Below, one piece after another: positions 20,151-28,993 of a stretch of DNA of 64,000 nucleotides (the stretch's first letter is position 1; the number at the start of each line of letters is the position of its first letter). The notes beneath the pieces are model-generated. The model saw only the letters and a program-made list of their open reading frames with translations. It had not been told where the DNA came from and made no database searches. Both the position numbers and the translations under genes were made by a program. This DNA comes from Arthrobacter sp. Hiyo8 (lineage in GTDB: Bacteria; Actinomycetota; Actinomycetes; Actinomycetales; Micrococcaceae): NCBI GenBank assembly GCA_001549895.1, contig AP014719.1, positions 1,922,001 to 1,986,000 of the forward strand, given 5' to 3'.

Positions 20151-21186
20151 TTATGCCTTCCTGGTTGCGGGGTAGGCAATGACGTGGCAAAGGTCGTCCA
20201 GCTCGCCGTTTTCCAAGCCTTGGAAGACCTCCGGCAGCTCCTCGAATTGCGACTCTCCCGTAAGGAACGCGTCGAAAATGGGGTCCCGCAGCAGAGAGAC
20301 CGCCAGTTCCAGCCGCTCTCTTGAGGTACGGCTATGCCGGCGCGAACGTGCCACCACTCCCACCTGGCTGGCTCGGATGGTGAGGCGCCGGGCGTGGAAG
20401 TCCTCCCCCAGCGGCAAGGAGACCTTCCGGTCCCCGTACCAGGACATCTCAATGATCTCGCCCTCGTCCCCGGCTAATTGCAGGCTACGGGCCAGTCCTT
20501 CATCCGTGGCCGAGCAGTGGAACACGATGTCGCAATCCTGATGCGCGTCGTCCGGGAGCACGAACTCCACGCCCAGGGATTCCACGAACCCGCGCTTCCC
20601 CGGGTCCACCTCCACCAGTTGCAAGCGCTCCAGCGGGAAGCCGCGGAGGAGCGCCGCGGTCATGCCGCCCACCAGTCCGGCGCCGACGACGGCGATCCTG
20701 TCACCCAGGCGGGGCCCGCCTCCCAAAGGGCGTTGAGGGCGATCTCGGCGATCCCGGTGAGCACAGCGCGGCGTTCCGGCACGCCGTCGGGTATTCGCGT
20801 GAGTGAGCTGAGGGGCACGACGTAGCGGTCTTGGTGCGGGTGCAGGCAGAAGACGTTCCGGCCGATCCAGTCCTCGGGGCCTTGTTCAACTATTCCGACC
20901 GATAGATAACCGAACTTGACCGGCGCGGGAAAGTCCCGGTTTGATGGGGGGCCCGCATCGCTTTCGCGGTTCGTGTGGGCACGTGCGCTTCATGGACCAC
21001 GAGCTCTGTGCCCCTGCTGATTCCCGAGTACAAAGCACGGACCACAGCCTCGCCCTGCGCCGGCGCCGGAAGGTCCTCGCTCCGGAGCTCGCCTTGGCAC
21101 GGGCCGACCGTCCAGTAGGCCAGGGCCGTTTGGGGGTGCGTGTTCTGGGTGTCCGTGTTCTGCGGTGCGTTTCGTGGAAGAGTCAT
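20151..21186 (-). CDS. Zinc-type alcohol dehydrogenase (MDR) superfamily protein, frameshifted
   Basis: About 345 residues. The GroES-like N-terminus includes [20 protein letters not shown]; the middle, in another frame near 20730-20920, reads [19 protein letters not shown]; the Rossmann domain is [19 protein letters not shown] with acidic ELVEVD-like end. Frame changes are near 20900 and 20720. GISRGTE lacks the Cys of classical zinc ADHs. It lies directly upstream of the PTPS-like gene, a pairing that suggests joint action on a pterin-like or sugar-like compound. The product is unknown. Confidence 0.78.
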
Positions 21187-21301
21187 CGTGCTTGCGAATC
21201 TAGTCCTGCGGCTGCGATTACGAAAGGGAAGGCTACTTACTAAGCGGGTGCCGCCCGGCCGTTTTGGGAACGGGCCTCCACTCCGGTACCCTATTTCAGT
21301 T

Positions 21302-21391
21302 GGTGACGTGTCCGAGCGGCCGAAGGTGCAACACTCGAAATGTTGTTTGGTGTAAAAGCCAACGTGGGTTCAAATCCCACCGTCACCGCCA
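21302..21391 (+). tRNA. tRNA-Ser(CGA)
   Basis: Cloverleaf with a perfect 7-bp acceptor stem (GGTGACG/CGTCACC), a 5-bp anticodon stem CAACA/TGTTG with loop CTCGAAA (anticodon CGA, reading UCG), a long class II variable arm and T-arm GTGGG-TTCAAAT-CCCAC. The CCA end is encoded at 21389-21391. Confidence 0.95.
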
Positions 21392-21394
21392 ATG

Positions 21395-21420
21395 AAAACC
21401 CCGGAATTCCGGGGGTTTTC
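21395..21420 (+). terminator. Rho-independent terminator after tRNA-Ser
   Basis: A GC-rich stem AAAACCCCGG/CCGGGGGTTTT with an AATT loop, ending in a T run, begins a few bases after the CCA end of the tRNA. Confidence 0.85.
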
Positions 21421-21492
21421 TGCTTTTCGAAACTGGTCGCGCCCGCGTCGGGGATGTTGACGTGGCGGCTACGCGTGAGGCGGTAGCCTCTG

Positions 21493-22413
21493 CTAAATCT
21501 CGAGCACGGTCGCGTGACGCCGCCTGAACGGTGCGACAAGCCGCCCGGCCTGCCGAGGCCCCCATAGCGGCCTTGTGGCTGGTCGCGGCTGAAGGTGGCC
21601 AACGCGCTCATGATGGGCCGCGGAGCTGACCATGAAGCCAAGGATGGCCAGGCCGGCAATGAACGCGTAGATGACGCCACGCTCAAAAATGCCTGAGAAT
21701 TCGGTTTTACCGCCGGTGAGCAGCATCAACAATCCCGATACGCCAGCGACGATGGCCAGTCCGAAAAACCAAAGGCTTGCGTCGGTCCGTCTGAACCAGA
21801 GCACGCCGATCGAGACGAGGGTTACGAAGATACCAACCGACAGAATGACGACGGCGGGGTCGTGGATTCCAATAGTGTGGCCTGCATTTGGATAGTCTTC
21901 GGGGAAGACGCCGATGGCGAAAATAGCCAGCCCGGTAACGGCGAGCGACCAACGAATGATGGTTGTCGTTACCTTGGCAAAACCGGTGGGCTGCATCCGA
22001 ATCTTGCCGTCAGTTTTGTCCCGACGTACCGCCTTGTACGCGTCATCAAGGTCGCCGGCATGTGCTGCAATCCAGAGCACCGGCGAAGTGATGAGACAGG
22101 CCGCTACCACGACGTTCACGCCGATGAAGATAAGAGCCAGATCCATCGCAGCGAAGGATGGAGAACACACGTAGCGGGCAGGGTTGCCGACGTTGTCGCA
22201 GTGCACCGCGCCGAGGTCGCTGACGTAGTTCGATGCGTAGCTGTAAGTGCCATTGCCTTTCCACCCAAGCTGAACGACCCACTCAAATACGATGAAGCTA
22301 AGCATCGCTTTTGCGGCCCATGATCCGATCATGTGCCGAGTATCCGACGTCCTTGGACGCCGCCCCAAACACCAGCCGCCGAGTAGCTCGATCCAGCTGT
22401 TCACCTTGTTCAT
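21493..22413 (-). CDS. DUF998-family integral membrane protein
   Basis: Up to 306 residues with about six hydrophobic segments. SNYVSDLGAVHC and GVFPEDYPNAGHTIG are the conserved pair of DUF998 proteins; FAAMDLALIFIGVNVVVA and RWSLAVTGLAIFAIG are membrane helices. The start may be one of several: 22413 gives an extra 27 residues before MIGSWAAKAML, which starts nearer the first helix. The C-terminal tail is Arg-rich and may be a misread end. The gene is monocistronic. Function unknown. Confidence 0.7.
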   Translation of the reverse strand: MNKVNSWIELLGGWCLGRRPRTSDTRHMIGSWAAKAMLSFIVFEWVVQLGWKGNGTYSYASNYVSDLGAVHCDNVGNPARYVCSPSFAAMDLALIFIGVNVVVAACLITSPVLWIAAHAGDLDDAYKAVRRDKTDGKIRMQPTGFAKVTTTIIRWSLAVTGLAIFAIGVFPEDYPNAGHTIGIHDPAVVILSVGIFVTLVSIGVLWFRRTDASLWFFGLAIVAGVSGLLMLLTGGKTEFSGIFERGVIYAFIAGLAILGFMVSSAAHHERVGHLQPRPATRPLWGPRQAGRLVAPFRRRHATVLEI

Positions 22414-22605
22414 AGCAAGGATTAAGGCGCTCGACTGGACAAAATACTAGAGGTTCCGCTACTCGAATGAAGACCTGCGCATCCTTGCTCGGAATTGAGT
22501 AGAGGAGAGCTCGCCGTGCTACCCGTTAACTAGTCCAGCGAATAGCCTCCGTGCCGAGGCGGTGATAGTTGAGACATCGGCAAGTGGGCGGCCTAGAATC
22601 GTCGC

Positions 22606-23163
22606 ATGGGTCTCCTTACCTTCAGCATCAACGTCACCCTGGATGGTTGCGTCGACCATCGGGAAGGGATCGCCGACGACGAGACGCACGCCTACTTCAC
22701 CCGCCTCATGGACGACGGCGGCGCAATGCTCTGGGGTCGCACCACCTACGAGATGATGGAGAGCTACTGGCCAGCGGTCGCCCGCGGCGAGGAGGACGCG
22801 CCGCCTGCGATGCGCGAGTGGGCGCTCAAGCTGGAGGCCAAGCCGAAGTACGTTGTGTCGTCGACGCGAAGCGACTTCCCGTGGACCAACAGCCACCACC
22901 TCGTAGGCGACCTCCAAACGGCGGTGCAGGATCTCAAGGATGCGACTCCCGGCGGGGTGCTCGTCGGCAGCGGCAAACTTGCAACAGCGCTGGACCAACT
23001 GGATCTGATCGACGAGTACAAGTTCCTTGTCCATCCCAGGATTGCCGGCCACGGTCCCACCCTGTACCAGGGCGGACTGCCTAGCACGCGACGCCTCGAC
23101 CTGATCTCGGCGGAGCCGCTCAGCAACGGCGCGGTCGCCTTGCACTATCGACGGGCTGACTGA
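22606..23163 (+). CDS. Dihydrofolate-reductase/RibD C-terminal-like reductase
   Basis: Intact 185-residue protein. FSINVTLDGCVDHREG is the N-terminal strand, LWGRTTYEMMESYWPAV the typical WGRxTYE motif, and GVLVGSGKLATALDQLDLIDEYKF the NADPH-binding part. This family includes RibD-like reductases and many uncharacterised stress-linked proteins; it is not housekeeping FolA. The gene stands alone. Confidence 0.85.
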   Translation: MGLLTFSINVTLDGCVDHREGIADDETHAYFTRLMDDGGAMLWGRTTYEMMESYWPAVARGEEDAPPAMREWALKLEAKPKYVVSSTRSDFPWTNSHHLVGDLQTAVQDLKDATPGGVLVGSGKLATALDQLDLIDEYKFLVHPRIAGHGPTLYQGGLPSTRRLDLISAEPLSNGAVALHYRRAD

Positions 23164-23502
23164 GGGTGGCTGTCCGTCGCGGGTGAGCTTCGGCTGAAAG
23201 ACCGTGCGCTCGTTAATGTAGAACCAGATGCGTGCGGTGCCCTTCGCCGTCGGCCTGTGCTGCCAGCGCTCGTAAGTCGCGCAACCCCGCTCGAGGTCGG
23301 CGCTGCCGTGTCCGGCTACGGCCGTGGCCGTCTCTTTCCAGCTGGTCAGCTCGGCCAAGGCGAGGTGCGGCTGGTTGGTTGAGAAAGAAGTCGCTTGACC
23401 TTCTGAGATCTACTCGTGTAGATTCAGTCAGGATTGTTAGCCAGGTCACACTCAAGAAGCTCACCCGAACAGTCCTGGGCATGAAGTAGAAATGACCAGC
23501 CC
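23164..23502. other. Intergenic stretch with a possible gene fragment on the minus strand
   Basis: No complete gene is seen. On the minus strand from about 23358 down to 23166 a frame begins MAELTSWKETATAVAGHGSA and continues with WFYINERTVFQPKL. Its composition looks protein-like rather than antisense, then it runs on into the reverse of the reductase gene. It may be a small-ORF relic. I do not recognise the family. Confidence 0.3.
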
Positions 23503-24629
23503 ATGAAGACCCCAACGACAGCCGTGGACCGTCCGGGCCTGGCCATACTCGGCGCCCGCACCCTGGGTAATGCCCTGGGCTCCGGACGAAACTCGCTGAA
23601 CGCCCTGCGGTTGGTCTTCGCGGCAGCCGTGATCATCTCCCATTCCTGGTGGCTGGGTGGCTACGGCCCGGAACCCTCGCTTTACGGGATCAAGCTCGGG
23701 ACCGCTGGCGTCATGGGCTTCTTCGCCATCTCCGGCTATCTCATCACCGTCAGTGCCGAACGCTCGGACACTGTGCTCGAGTATGCCGCAGCACGGCTCG
23801 CCCGCATCTATCCGGCCCTCGTGGTCGCGGCGCTTACTGTTGCCTTCGTGGCAGCACCGCTTGGCGCCCTCCTGACACACGGGACCTACGACCCGCGCGG
23901 AGCCTTGGCCTTCCTCGGCGCGGCGCTGGCACTCAGCATCGGCGTCATGGACACGCCCGCCATCGGGACGTCCCTCTGGGCAACAACGACCGCTTTGACT
24001 GGAACGGCCCCCTATGGACCCTCACCTGGGAGGGGCTCTGCTACGTTATCGTCGCCGCGATTGTGTTCCTGCTCCGCAGGATTCCGGAGAGCAGGCGAGG
24101 CACGGCCACTGCAATATTCCTGCTATTTGCCGCATCCACGGGAGCAGTCTTCGGAAAGCTGCTCGCAGGCAGCTTCGGGCCGAATCGCACCGAATTCGTC
24201 CTCCCGCTGCTCGCGGTCTTCATGGCGGGATCCCTCCTTGCCACCCAGAGGCGCAAGGTCCGCGTCGGTGCGGCGCCAGGCCTCCTCGCCGCACTGGCCG
24301 TGTGGGGCGCCCTCGCCACGGGCTACGGAACAGCCCTCGCCCCGCTGCCGTTTGCCTACCTCGTGCTGTCGATCGGTTCAATCGGCAGCGCGTCCCCCAT
24401 CGGGTCCCGCTACGACATCTCCTACGGGATCTACATCTACGGATGGCCCGTCCAGCAGCTCCTCGCAGCCGCCCACATTCCATCCCACGTTCCCGCGCTC
24501 GGGTTTGCTGCGTTCGCTCTCGTGGCGGTCTGGCCGCTTGGTTTCTTGAGCTGCGTGGCCATTGAACAGCCAGCCCAGCGGATCCGGCGCGCCCTCATGC
24601 GCCGCCTCGCCCTCCGGGCAGCCAGCTAA
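23503..24629 (+). CDS. Acyltransferase 3 (OafA/YrhL-like) membrane protein, frameshifted
   Basis: About 375 residues with around ten hydrophobic segments. SLNALRLVFAAAVIISHSWW is the first helix with the catalytic-type His; GFFAISGYLIT and RLARIYPALV follow. A frame change near 23980 links to GPLWTLTWEGLCYVIV and later SYGIYIYGWPVQQ, both diagnostic. Members O-acylate sugars of cell-surface polysaccharides. It precedes the fructanase but is probably not in its operon, as an operator region lies between. Confidence 0.87.
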
Positions 24630-24636
24630 AATAATC

Positions 24637-24699
24637 CGCTTAAACGCTTGATCACGAGTCAAGTGCCAGCTATTGTTGCCGTGATTAAGCGTTTAATCA
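24637..24699. promoter_or_regulatory. Pair of LacI-type operator sites upstream of the fructanase
   Basis: TGATTAAGCGTTTAATCA at 24682-24699 is an 18-bp near-perfect palindrome (one mismatched pair) with the CG centre of LacI-family sites. TTAAACGCTTGATCA at 24640-24654 is an inverted near-copy, 14 of 15 bases. Centres are about 44 bp apart. No LacI gene is adjacent, so the regulator acts in trans or lies elsewhere. Confidence 0.65.
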
Positions 24700-24812
24700 A
24701 AGATCCTTAGCTCCACCACAAGCTCCCCCCGACTGCTCAACAACGCCGTGTGCAGAGGCTCGACGCAGGGCTATCGGCGGTCGAGTAGTCCTGACCGAGA
24801 CCCGGAGATCTT

Positions 24813-27301
24813 ATGGCCCACTCAGCAAGGAGGCTGTCGAAGAGGGCGAGCATACTCGCCCTCTTGGCCGCGCTCACGATGTTTTTCACCACAACCATAG
24901 TTACCGGGGACATCCCCGGCGCAGGAGCCGTCGGCAGCGCGACCCCAGCGCCAATGCGGGCCGTCTACCACATGACTCCCCCGTCAGGATGGCTGAGCGA
25001 CCCTCAGCGGCCCATCTATCTCAACGGCAAGTACAACCTGTACTACCTTCACAGCAACCAGGACAACGGCCCGGCGGATGGCGACATGCGACGTCGTCGG
25101 ACACTGTGGCGTTCAACGACCAAGGCGACGCCCTCCCCCTCCAAAGCAATTTCCCCGTCTGGACCGGCTCCTCGGTGATCGATACCAACAACACCGCGGG
25201 CTTCGGGCCGGCGCCGTCGTCGCGCTCGCCACGCAGCCCACCGACGGCGACCCGTTCCAGCAATCGCAATACCTCTGGTACTCGACCGACGGCGGGACAA
25301 CCTTCACGCAGTACGGCGCACCGGTCATTGCCAACCCGGACGCCTCGGACTGGTTCCGCGACCCGAAGATCGTTTGGGACGCGGCACACTCGACCTGGGT
25401 AGCCGCGATCGGCCGCCAGCAAAAGATCACCTTCTACACCTCGCCGGATCTTAAGACCTGGACGCACCAAACCGACTTCAGCTACACCACCCCGAACATC
25501 GGCGGCGTTGAGTGCCCGGACATCTTCCAGATGAAGGCCAACGACGGTTCGTGGCATTGGATCATGGCCGGGAGCATGCAAGGCGACTACAGCGGCAAGC
25601 CGGACACGTATGCGTACTGGACCGGCACGTGGAACGGCTCGGCGTTCGTCGCGGACCAGACGGACCCGCAGTGGCTCGACTGGGGCTCGGACTGGTATGC
25701 CTCGGTGACCTGGCCGGACGCCGCGAATCCCGACGCTTCCCGTTACGCGATCGGCTGGATGAACAACTGGCACTACGCGCCGCACAGCGTGCCGACGGAC
25801 TCCACGGACAACTACAACGGCCAGATGTCGGTGGCGCGCCAGCTCAGCCTCAAGTCCGAGGGCAGCGGCATCTACAGCCTCCTATCCCAGCCGACCCGAA
25901 TCTGGCCAACTACGCCACCAAAACCGTGAAACCCGCCAACGCCACGGTCAATGGACGGACAACCCTCGACTACCACGGCTCGGTCTACGAGCTCGATGCG
26001 GACGTCAGCTGGACCACCCTCAACAACGTCGGCATGTCCGTCGGCGAGAACAAGGACGGCAGCCGGCACACGAACATCGGTGTCTACGGGGGCAACCTCT
26101 ACGTCGATCGCTCCGCGCAGGACCAAGTGCCGTATTCCTTCGGCACGTTCCAGCAGTCCCAGGCGCCGCTCGCCTCGGGCACGACGTCCTTGCACCTCCG
26201 GATCCTCGTGGACCATGGCAGCGTGGAGGTCTTCGCCGACGACGGCCGGATCGCACTCTCGAACCAGGCCTTCTTCACGTCGTCGGACACGGGGATCTCC
26301 CTCTACACGATCGGCGGCAGCGCAAACTTCGCCAACCTCTCGATCACGGAATTCGCCAACATCACCGAACAGGCGAACCCCGCGGCGCCGTACGCGGACT
26401 TCGAGGGCAGCACCTATGGTTCATGGACAACGGCGGGAGCGGCCTTCGGTTCAGGGCCCGCCAGCGGGGCTCTCACCAACCAGCAGCCCGTCACGGGCTA
26501 CCTGGGGAACAAGCTCGCCAACAGTTTCAACGGCGGCGACGCAGCGACCGGAACGCTGACCTCGCCGTCGTTCACCATCGGCCACTCGTACGTCAACTTC
26601 CTCGCAGGAGGCGGGAACAACCCGCGGCCGTCCGACGTCTTCGCCGACTTCGAGGCGCGACGTGGGGTGCCGGGTGGACGGCGTCGGGCAGTTACATTGG
26701 CCAGGGCCCGACGGCGGAATCCCTCCCCAACCAGCTCGGCTCCAAGGTCCTCGATACGTACGTCGGAGGAGGTGATGCCTCCACGGGCGCGATCACGTCA
26801 CCGACGTTCACGATCACGCGGGACTACATCGACTTCCTCATCGCTGGAGGAAACCACCCCTGGGGCCAGTCCGGCGCCGCGGCGGTGAACCTCCTCGTCA
26901 ACGGGCAGGTAGTGCGAACGGCAACAGGCCAGAATTCATCGACGATGTCGAACGTGAACTGGGACGTCCACACGCTCGTGGGGCAGAAGGCCCAAATCCA
27001 GGTCATCGACCACGCAAGCGGATCCTGGGGCCACATCATGGTGGACCAGATCGTGTTCAGCAGCGTGCCAAACGCGGTTGGAGGTGAACCGGACAATCAG
27101 ACCACGGTGAATCTTGTGGTCAACGGGCAAGTGGTCCGCACCGCGACGGGCCAGAACAGCGAACGCCTCGCCTGGACGTCGTGGAACGTCTCCGACCTCG
27201 TTGGCCAGAGCGCACAGATCCAAGTGGTCGATAACGGCACGGGAAGTTGGGGCCATATCCTGCTCGACCAAGTCACCTTCGAAGACATACCGGCCGCCTA
27301 A
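24813..27301 (+). CDS. Secreted GH32 fructan hydrolase (levanase/inulinase-like) with duplicated C-terminal domains, frameshifted
   Basis: About 830 residues. A signal peptide is seen (RRLSKRASILALLAALTMFF then GAGA). The GH32 catalytic triad appears as GWLSDPQRP (nucleophile Asp), WFRDPKIVW (RDP) and GGVECPDIF (acid/base Glu), followed by the beta-sandwich with DHGSVEVFADDGR. After that come two similar modules: YADFEGSTYGSW...SPSFTIGHSYVNFLAGGG and FEGATWGAGWTASG...SPTFTITRDYIDFLIAGG, and two related VNGQVVRTATGQNS units, fitting fructan-binding CBM66-like domains. Frame changes lie near 25080, 25210, 25895 and 26660. It would act outside the cell on levan or inulin. Confidence 0.88.
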
Positions 27302-27317
27302 GTCGAACGTGGCCTGT

Positions 27318-27409
27318 CCGTCCTGACCTTCTTTGCCGCGCAAAAGCCTCGAAATGACGCGACTCGCCGTGTCGTAAGCGCTTTCCGAAACGAAAGAAGG
27401 TCAGGACGG
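27318..27409. terminator. Long inverted repeat between convergent genes, candidate bidirectional terminator
   Basis: CCGTCCTGACCTTCTTT (27318-27334) and its perfect inverse (27393-27409) bracket 58 bases. It sits between the convergent fructanase and nitrilase genes. T-rich and A-rich ends occur at the inner side of the arms. A bidirectional terminator is the simplest reading; the large loop is unusual. Confidence 0.5.
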
Positions 27410-27451
27410 CGCCGCCCTCCCTGAAAGAAGACGCCGCTACTCTCGGCGCCG

Positions 27452-28246
27452 CTAAAGATCCCGGGCATTCGCCAGGACCGGAAGCTTGCCCCGGACTTCT
27501 TCGACGACCGACGGATCGATGTCGACGACGGCGAGTTCCGGCATTTCCCCGAGGGCCACCATCACGGCACCCAGTGGCGAGATCACGGCACTGTGCCCTA
27601 TTCCCGTGGGCGCGGTGCCGGTGGTGGGCAGGCCGACGCTGGCCGGGTTGCCTTGGCCGCACGCCACCACGAAGGTGGTGCTGTCCACTGCGCGGGCCCG
27701 CACCAGCAGCTCCCACTGCTCGGCTTTGCCTTCGCCGTCGCCCCACGAGGCGCAGACGATGTTGACCTGCGCTCCTGCCCGGGCGTTGGCTGTGAAGAGG
27801 GCGGGGAAGCGCACGTCGTAGCACGTGGCAAGGCCAAACACGGTGCCGTTGAGTTCGAAGGTTACGGGTGACGTCCCGGCGTCGACCGAATCGGATTCCG
27901 CGAAACCGAAGGCATCGAAGAGGTGGATCTTGTCGTAGGAGGCGTCCACCCCTGGGCCGGTGACCAAAAGGGTGTTCCGGACCCGGCCGCCCTCACCGGG
28001 AGTGAACATTCCCACCACGACGGCGATGTTCAGCTCCCGTGCGAGGCCGCGGACCGCTGTGGCCCACGGCCCGTCCAACGGTTCGGCGATGTCCGCAAGG
28101 CTGTTGCCGAAGGCGCGCATCGCTGCTTCGGGAAAGACCACGAGTTCGGCTCCGGCGGCTTTGGCGCGGGTGGCGTATTCTCGGATCAGTTCCAGGTTGG
28201 CGGCCAGATCGGCTCCCGTGATGATTTGTGCCACGGCTAAACGCAT
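27452..28246 (-). CDS. Carbon-nitrogen hydrolase (nitrilase superfamily amidase)
   Basis: Intact 264-residue enzyme. The Glu-Lys-Cys triad is visible: ELVVFPEAAMR (Glu), ASYDKIHLFDAFGF (Lys) and FGLATCYDVRFP (Cys nucleophile). The start is ATG 28246 (MRLAVAQIITGADLAAN). The size and the CYDVRFP motif fit omega-amidase or aliphatic amidase-like branches rather than true nitrilases. It is divergent from a GntR gene with only 32 bp between starts, in which a TGTATACAT operator is seen; the same motif precedes the neighbouring transporter. It probably hydrolyses an amide imported by that transporter. Confidence 0.88.
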   Translation of the reverse strand: MRLAVAQIITGADLAANLELIREYATRAKAAGAELVVFPEAAMRAFGNSLADIAEPLDGPWATAVRGLARELNIAVVVGMFTPGEGGRVRNTLLVTGPGVDASYDKIHLFDAFGFAESDSVDAGTSPVTFELNGTVFGLATCYDVRFPALFTANARAGAQVNIVCASWGDGEGKAEQWELLVRARAVDSTTFVVACGQGNPASVGLPTTGTAPTGIGHSAVISPLGAVMVALGEMPELAVVDIDPSVVEEVRGKLPVLANARDL

Positions 28247-28264
28247 GAATTTACTCCAAATTGT

Positions 28265-28273
28265 TGTATACAT
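28265..28273. promoter_or_regulatory. GntR-type operator between nitrilase and gntR
   Basis: TGTATACAT lies in the 32-bp divergent region and is repeated in front of the MHS transporter. It would serve both genes and permit GntR autoregulation. Confidence 0.65.
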
Positions 28274-28278
28274 GATGT

Positions 28279-28935
28279 ATGCGAAAAAGTTCGGGGACTG
28301 CGGCGTCCGGCCGCGAGAAGGCGTACGCGTACTTGCGTGAAAATATCCTGATCGACCCCGAAGTCCAGGGGAAGTTCCTGAACGAGCAGGAACTGGCCGC
28401 GGAAATCGGCGTATCGCGTACGCCGGTGCGTGAGGCGCTCCTGCTGCTCGTCTCGGACGGCTTGGTGGAACTGATTCCCCAGCGCGGGGCTTACGTTCCT
28501 CCGGTGACCGGCCGGGAAATGTCCGAATTGATGGAACTGCGCGGGATCCTTGAAAGCCACGCCGCCGGGCTGGTCATCGAGCAAGGCCGGGTTCCCGCCC
28601 GGACGATGCAGGAAACCCTTGACCAGCAGGCAAAGCTTCCCGAGGAACTGAGCCCGGAAGCGGCCCGTGAGTTTATCCGCCTGGACACCCTGTTCCACCA
28701 GCAGCTCATCGACGCGGCCGGCAACGAGCTCATCTCCCGGACGTACAGCAAGCTCCACGTCCGGCAGATTCTGGTAGGCGTCTCCGCGCTGTTCCGTACC
28801 GGAGGCCGGCGCGAACAGGTATGCGCCGAACACCAGGACATTCTCGACGCCCTGATGTCCGGCGACGCGGCGAAGGCCCAGAAGGCCATCGACCATCACC
28901 TGGCGGTGACCCGGGACATCCTGCTGCGCACCTGA
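28279..28935 (+). CDS. GntR/FCD-family transcriptional regulator
   Basis: Intact 218-residue FadR-like regulator. The winged helix is FLNEQELAAEIGVSRTPVRE followed by ALLLLVSDGLVELIPQRGAY. The FCD ligand domain carries the metal-binding pattern with IRLDTLFHQQLIDAAGN and CAEHQDILDALMSGD. ATG 28279 follows the operator closely. It is expected to repress the divergent nitrilase, the MHS transporter and perhaps the DUF2848 gene until the substrate, probably an amide or acid, binds. Confidence 0.88.
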   Translation: MRKSSGTAASGREKAYAYLRENILIDPEVQGKFLNEQELAAEIGVSRTPVREALLLLVSDGLVELIPQRGAYVPPVTGREMSELMELRGILESHAAGLVIEQGRVPARTMQETLDQQAKLPEELSPEAAREFIRLDTLFHQQLIDAAGNELISRTYSKLHVRQILVGVSALFRTGGRREQVCAEHQDILDALMSGDAAKAQKAIDHHLAVTRDILLRT

Positions 28936-28993
28936 GGAATCTTCTGTCCGCCCAGCGCAGCTTGTCAGGATTTTCGAAGGCATGACGTGAGCG

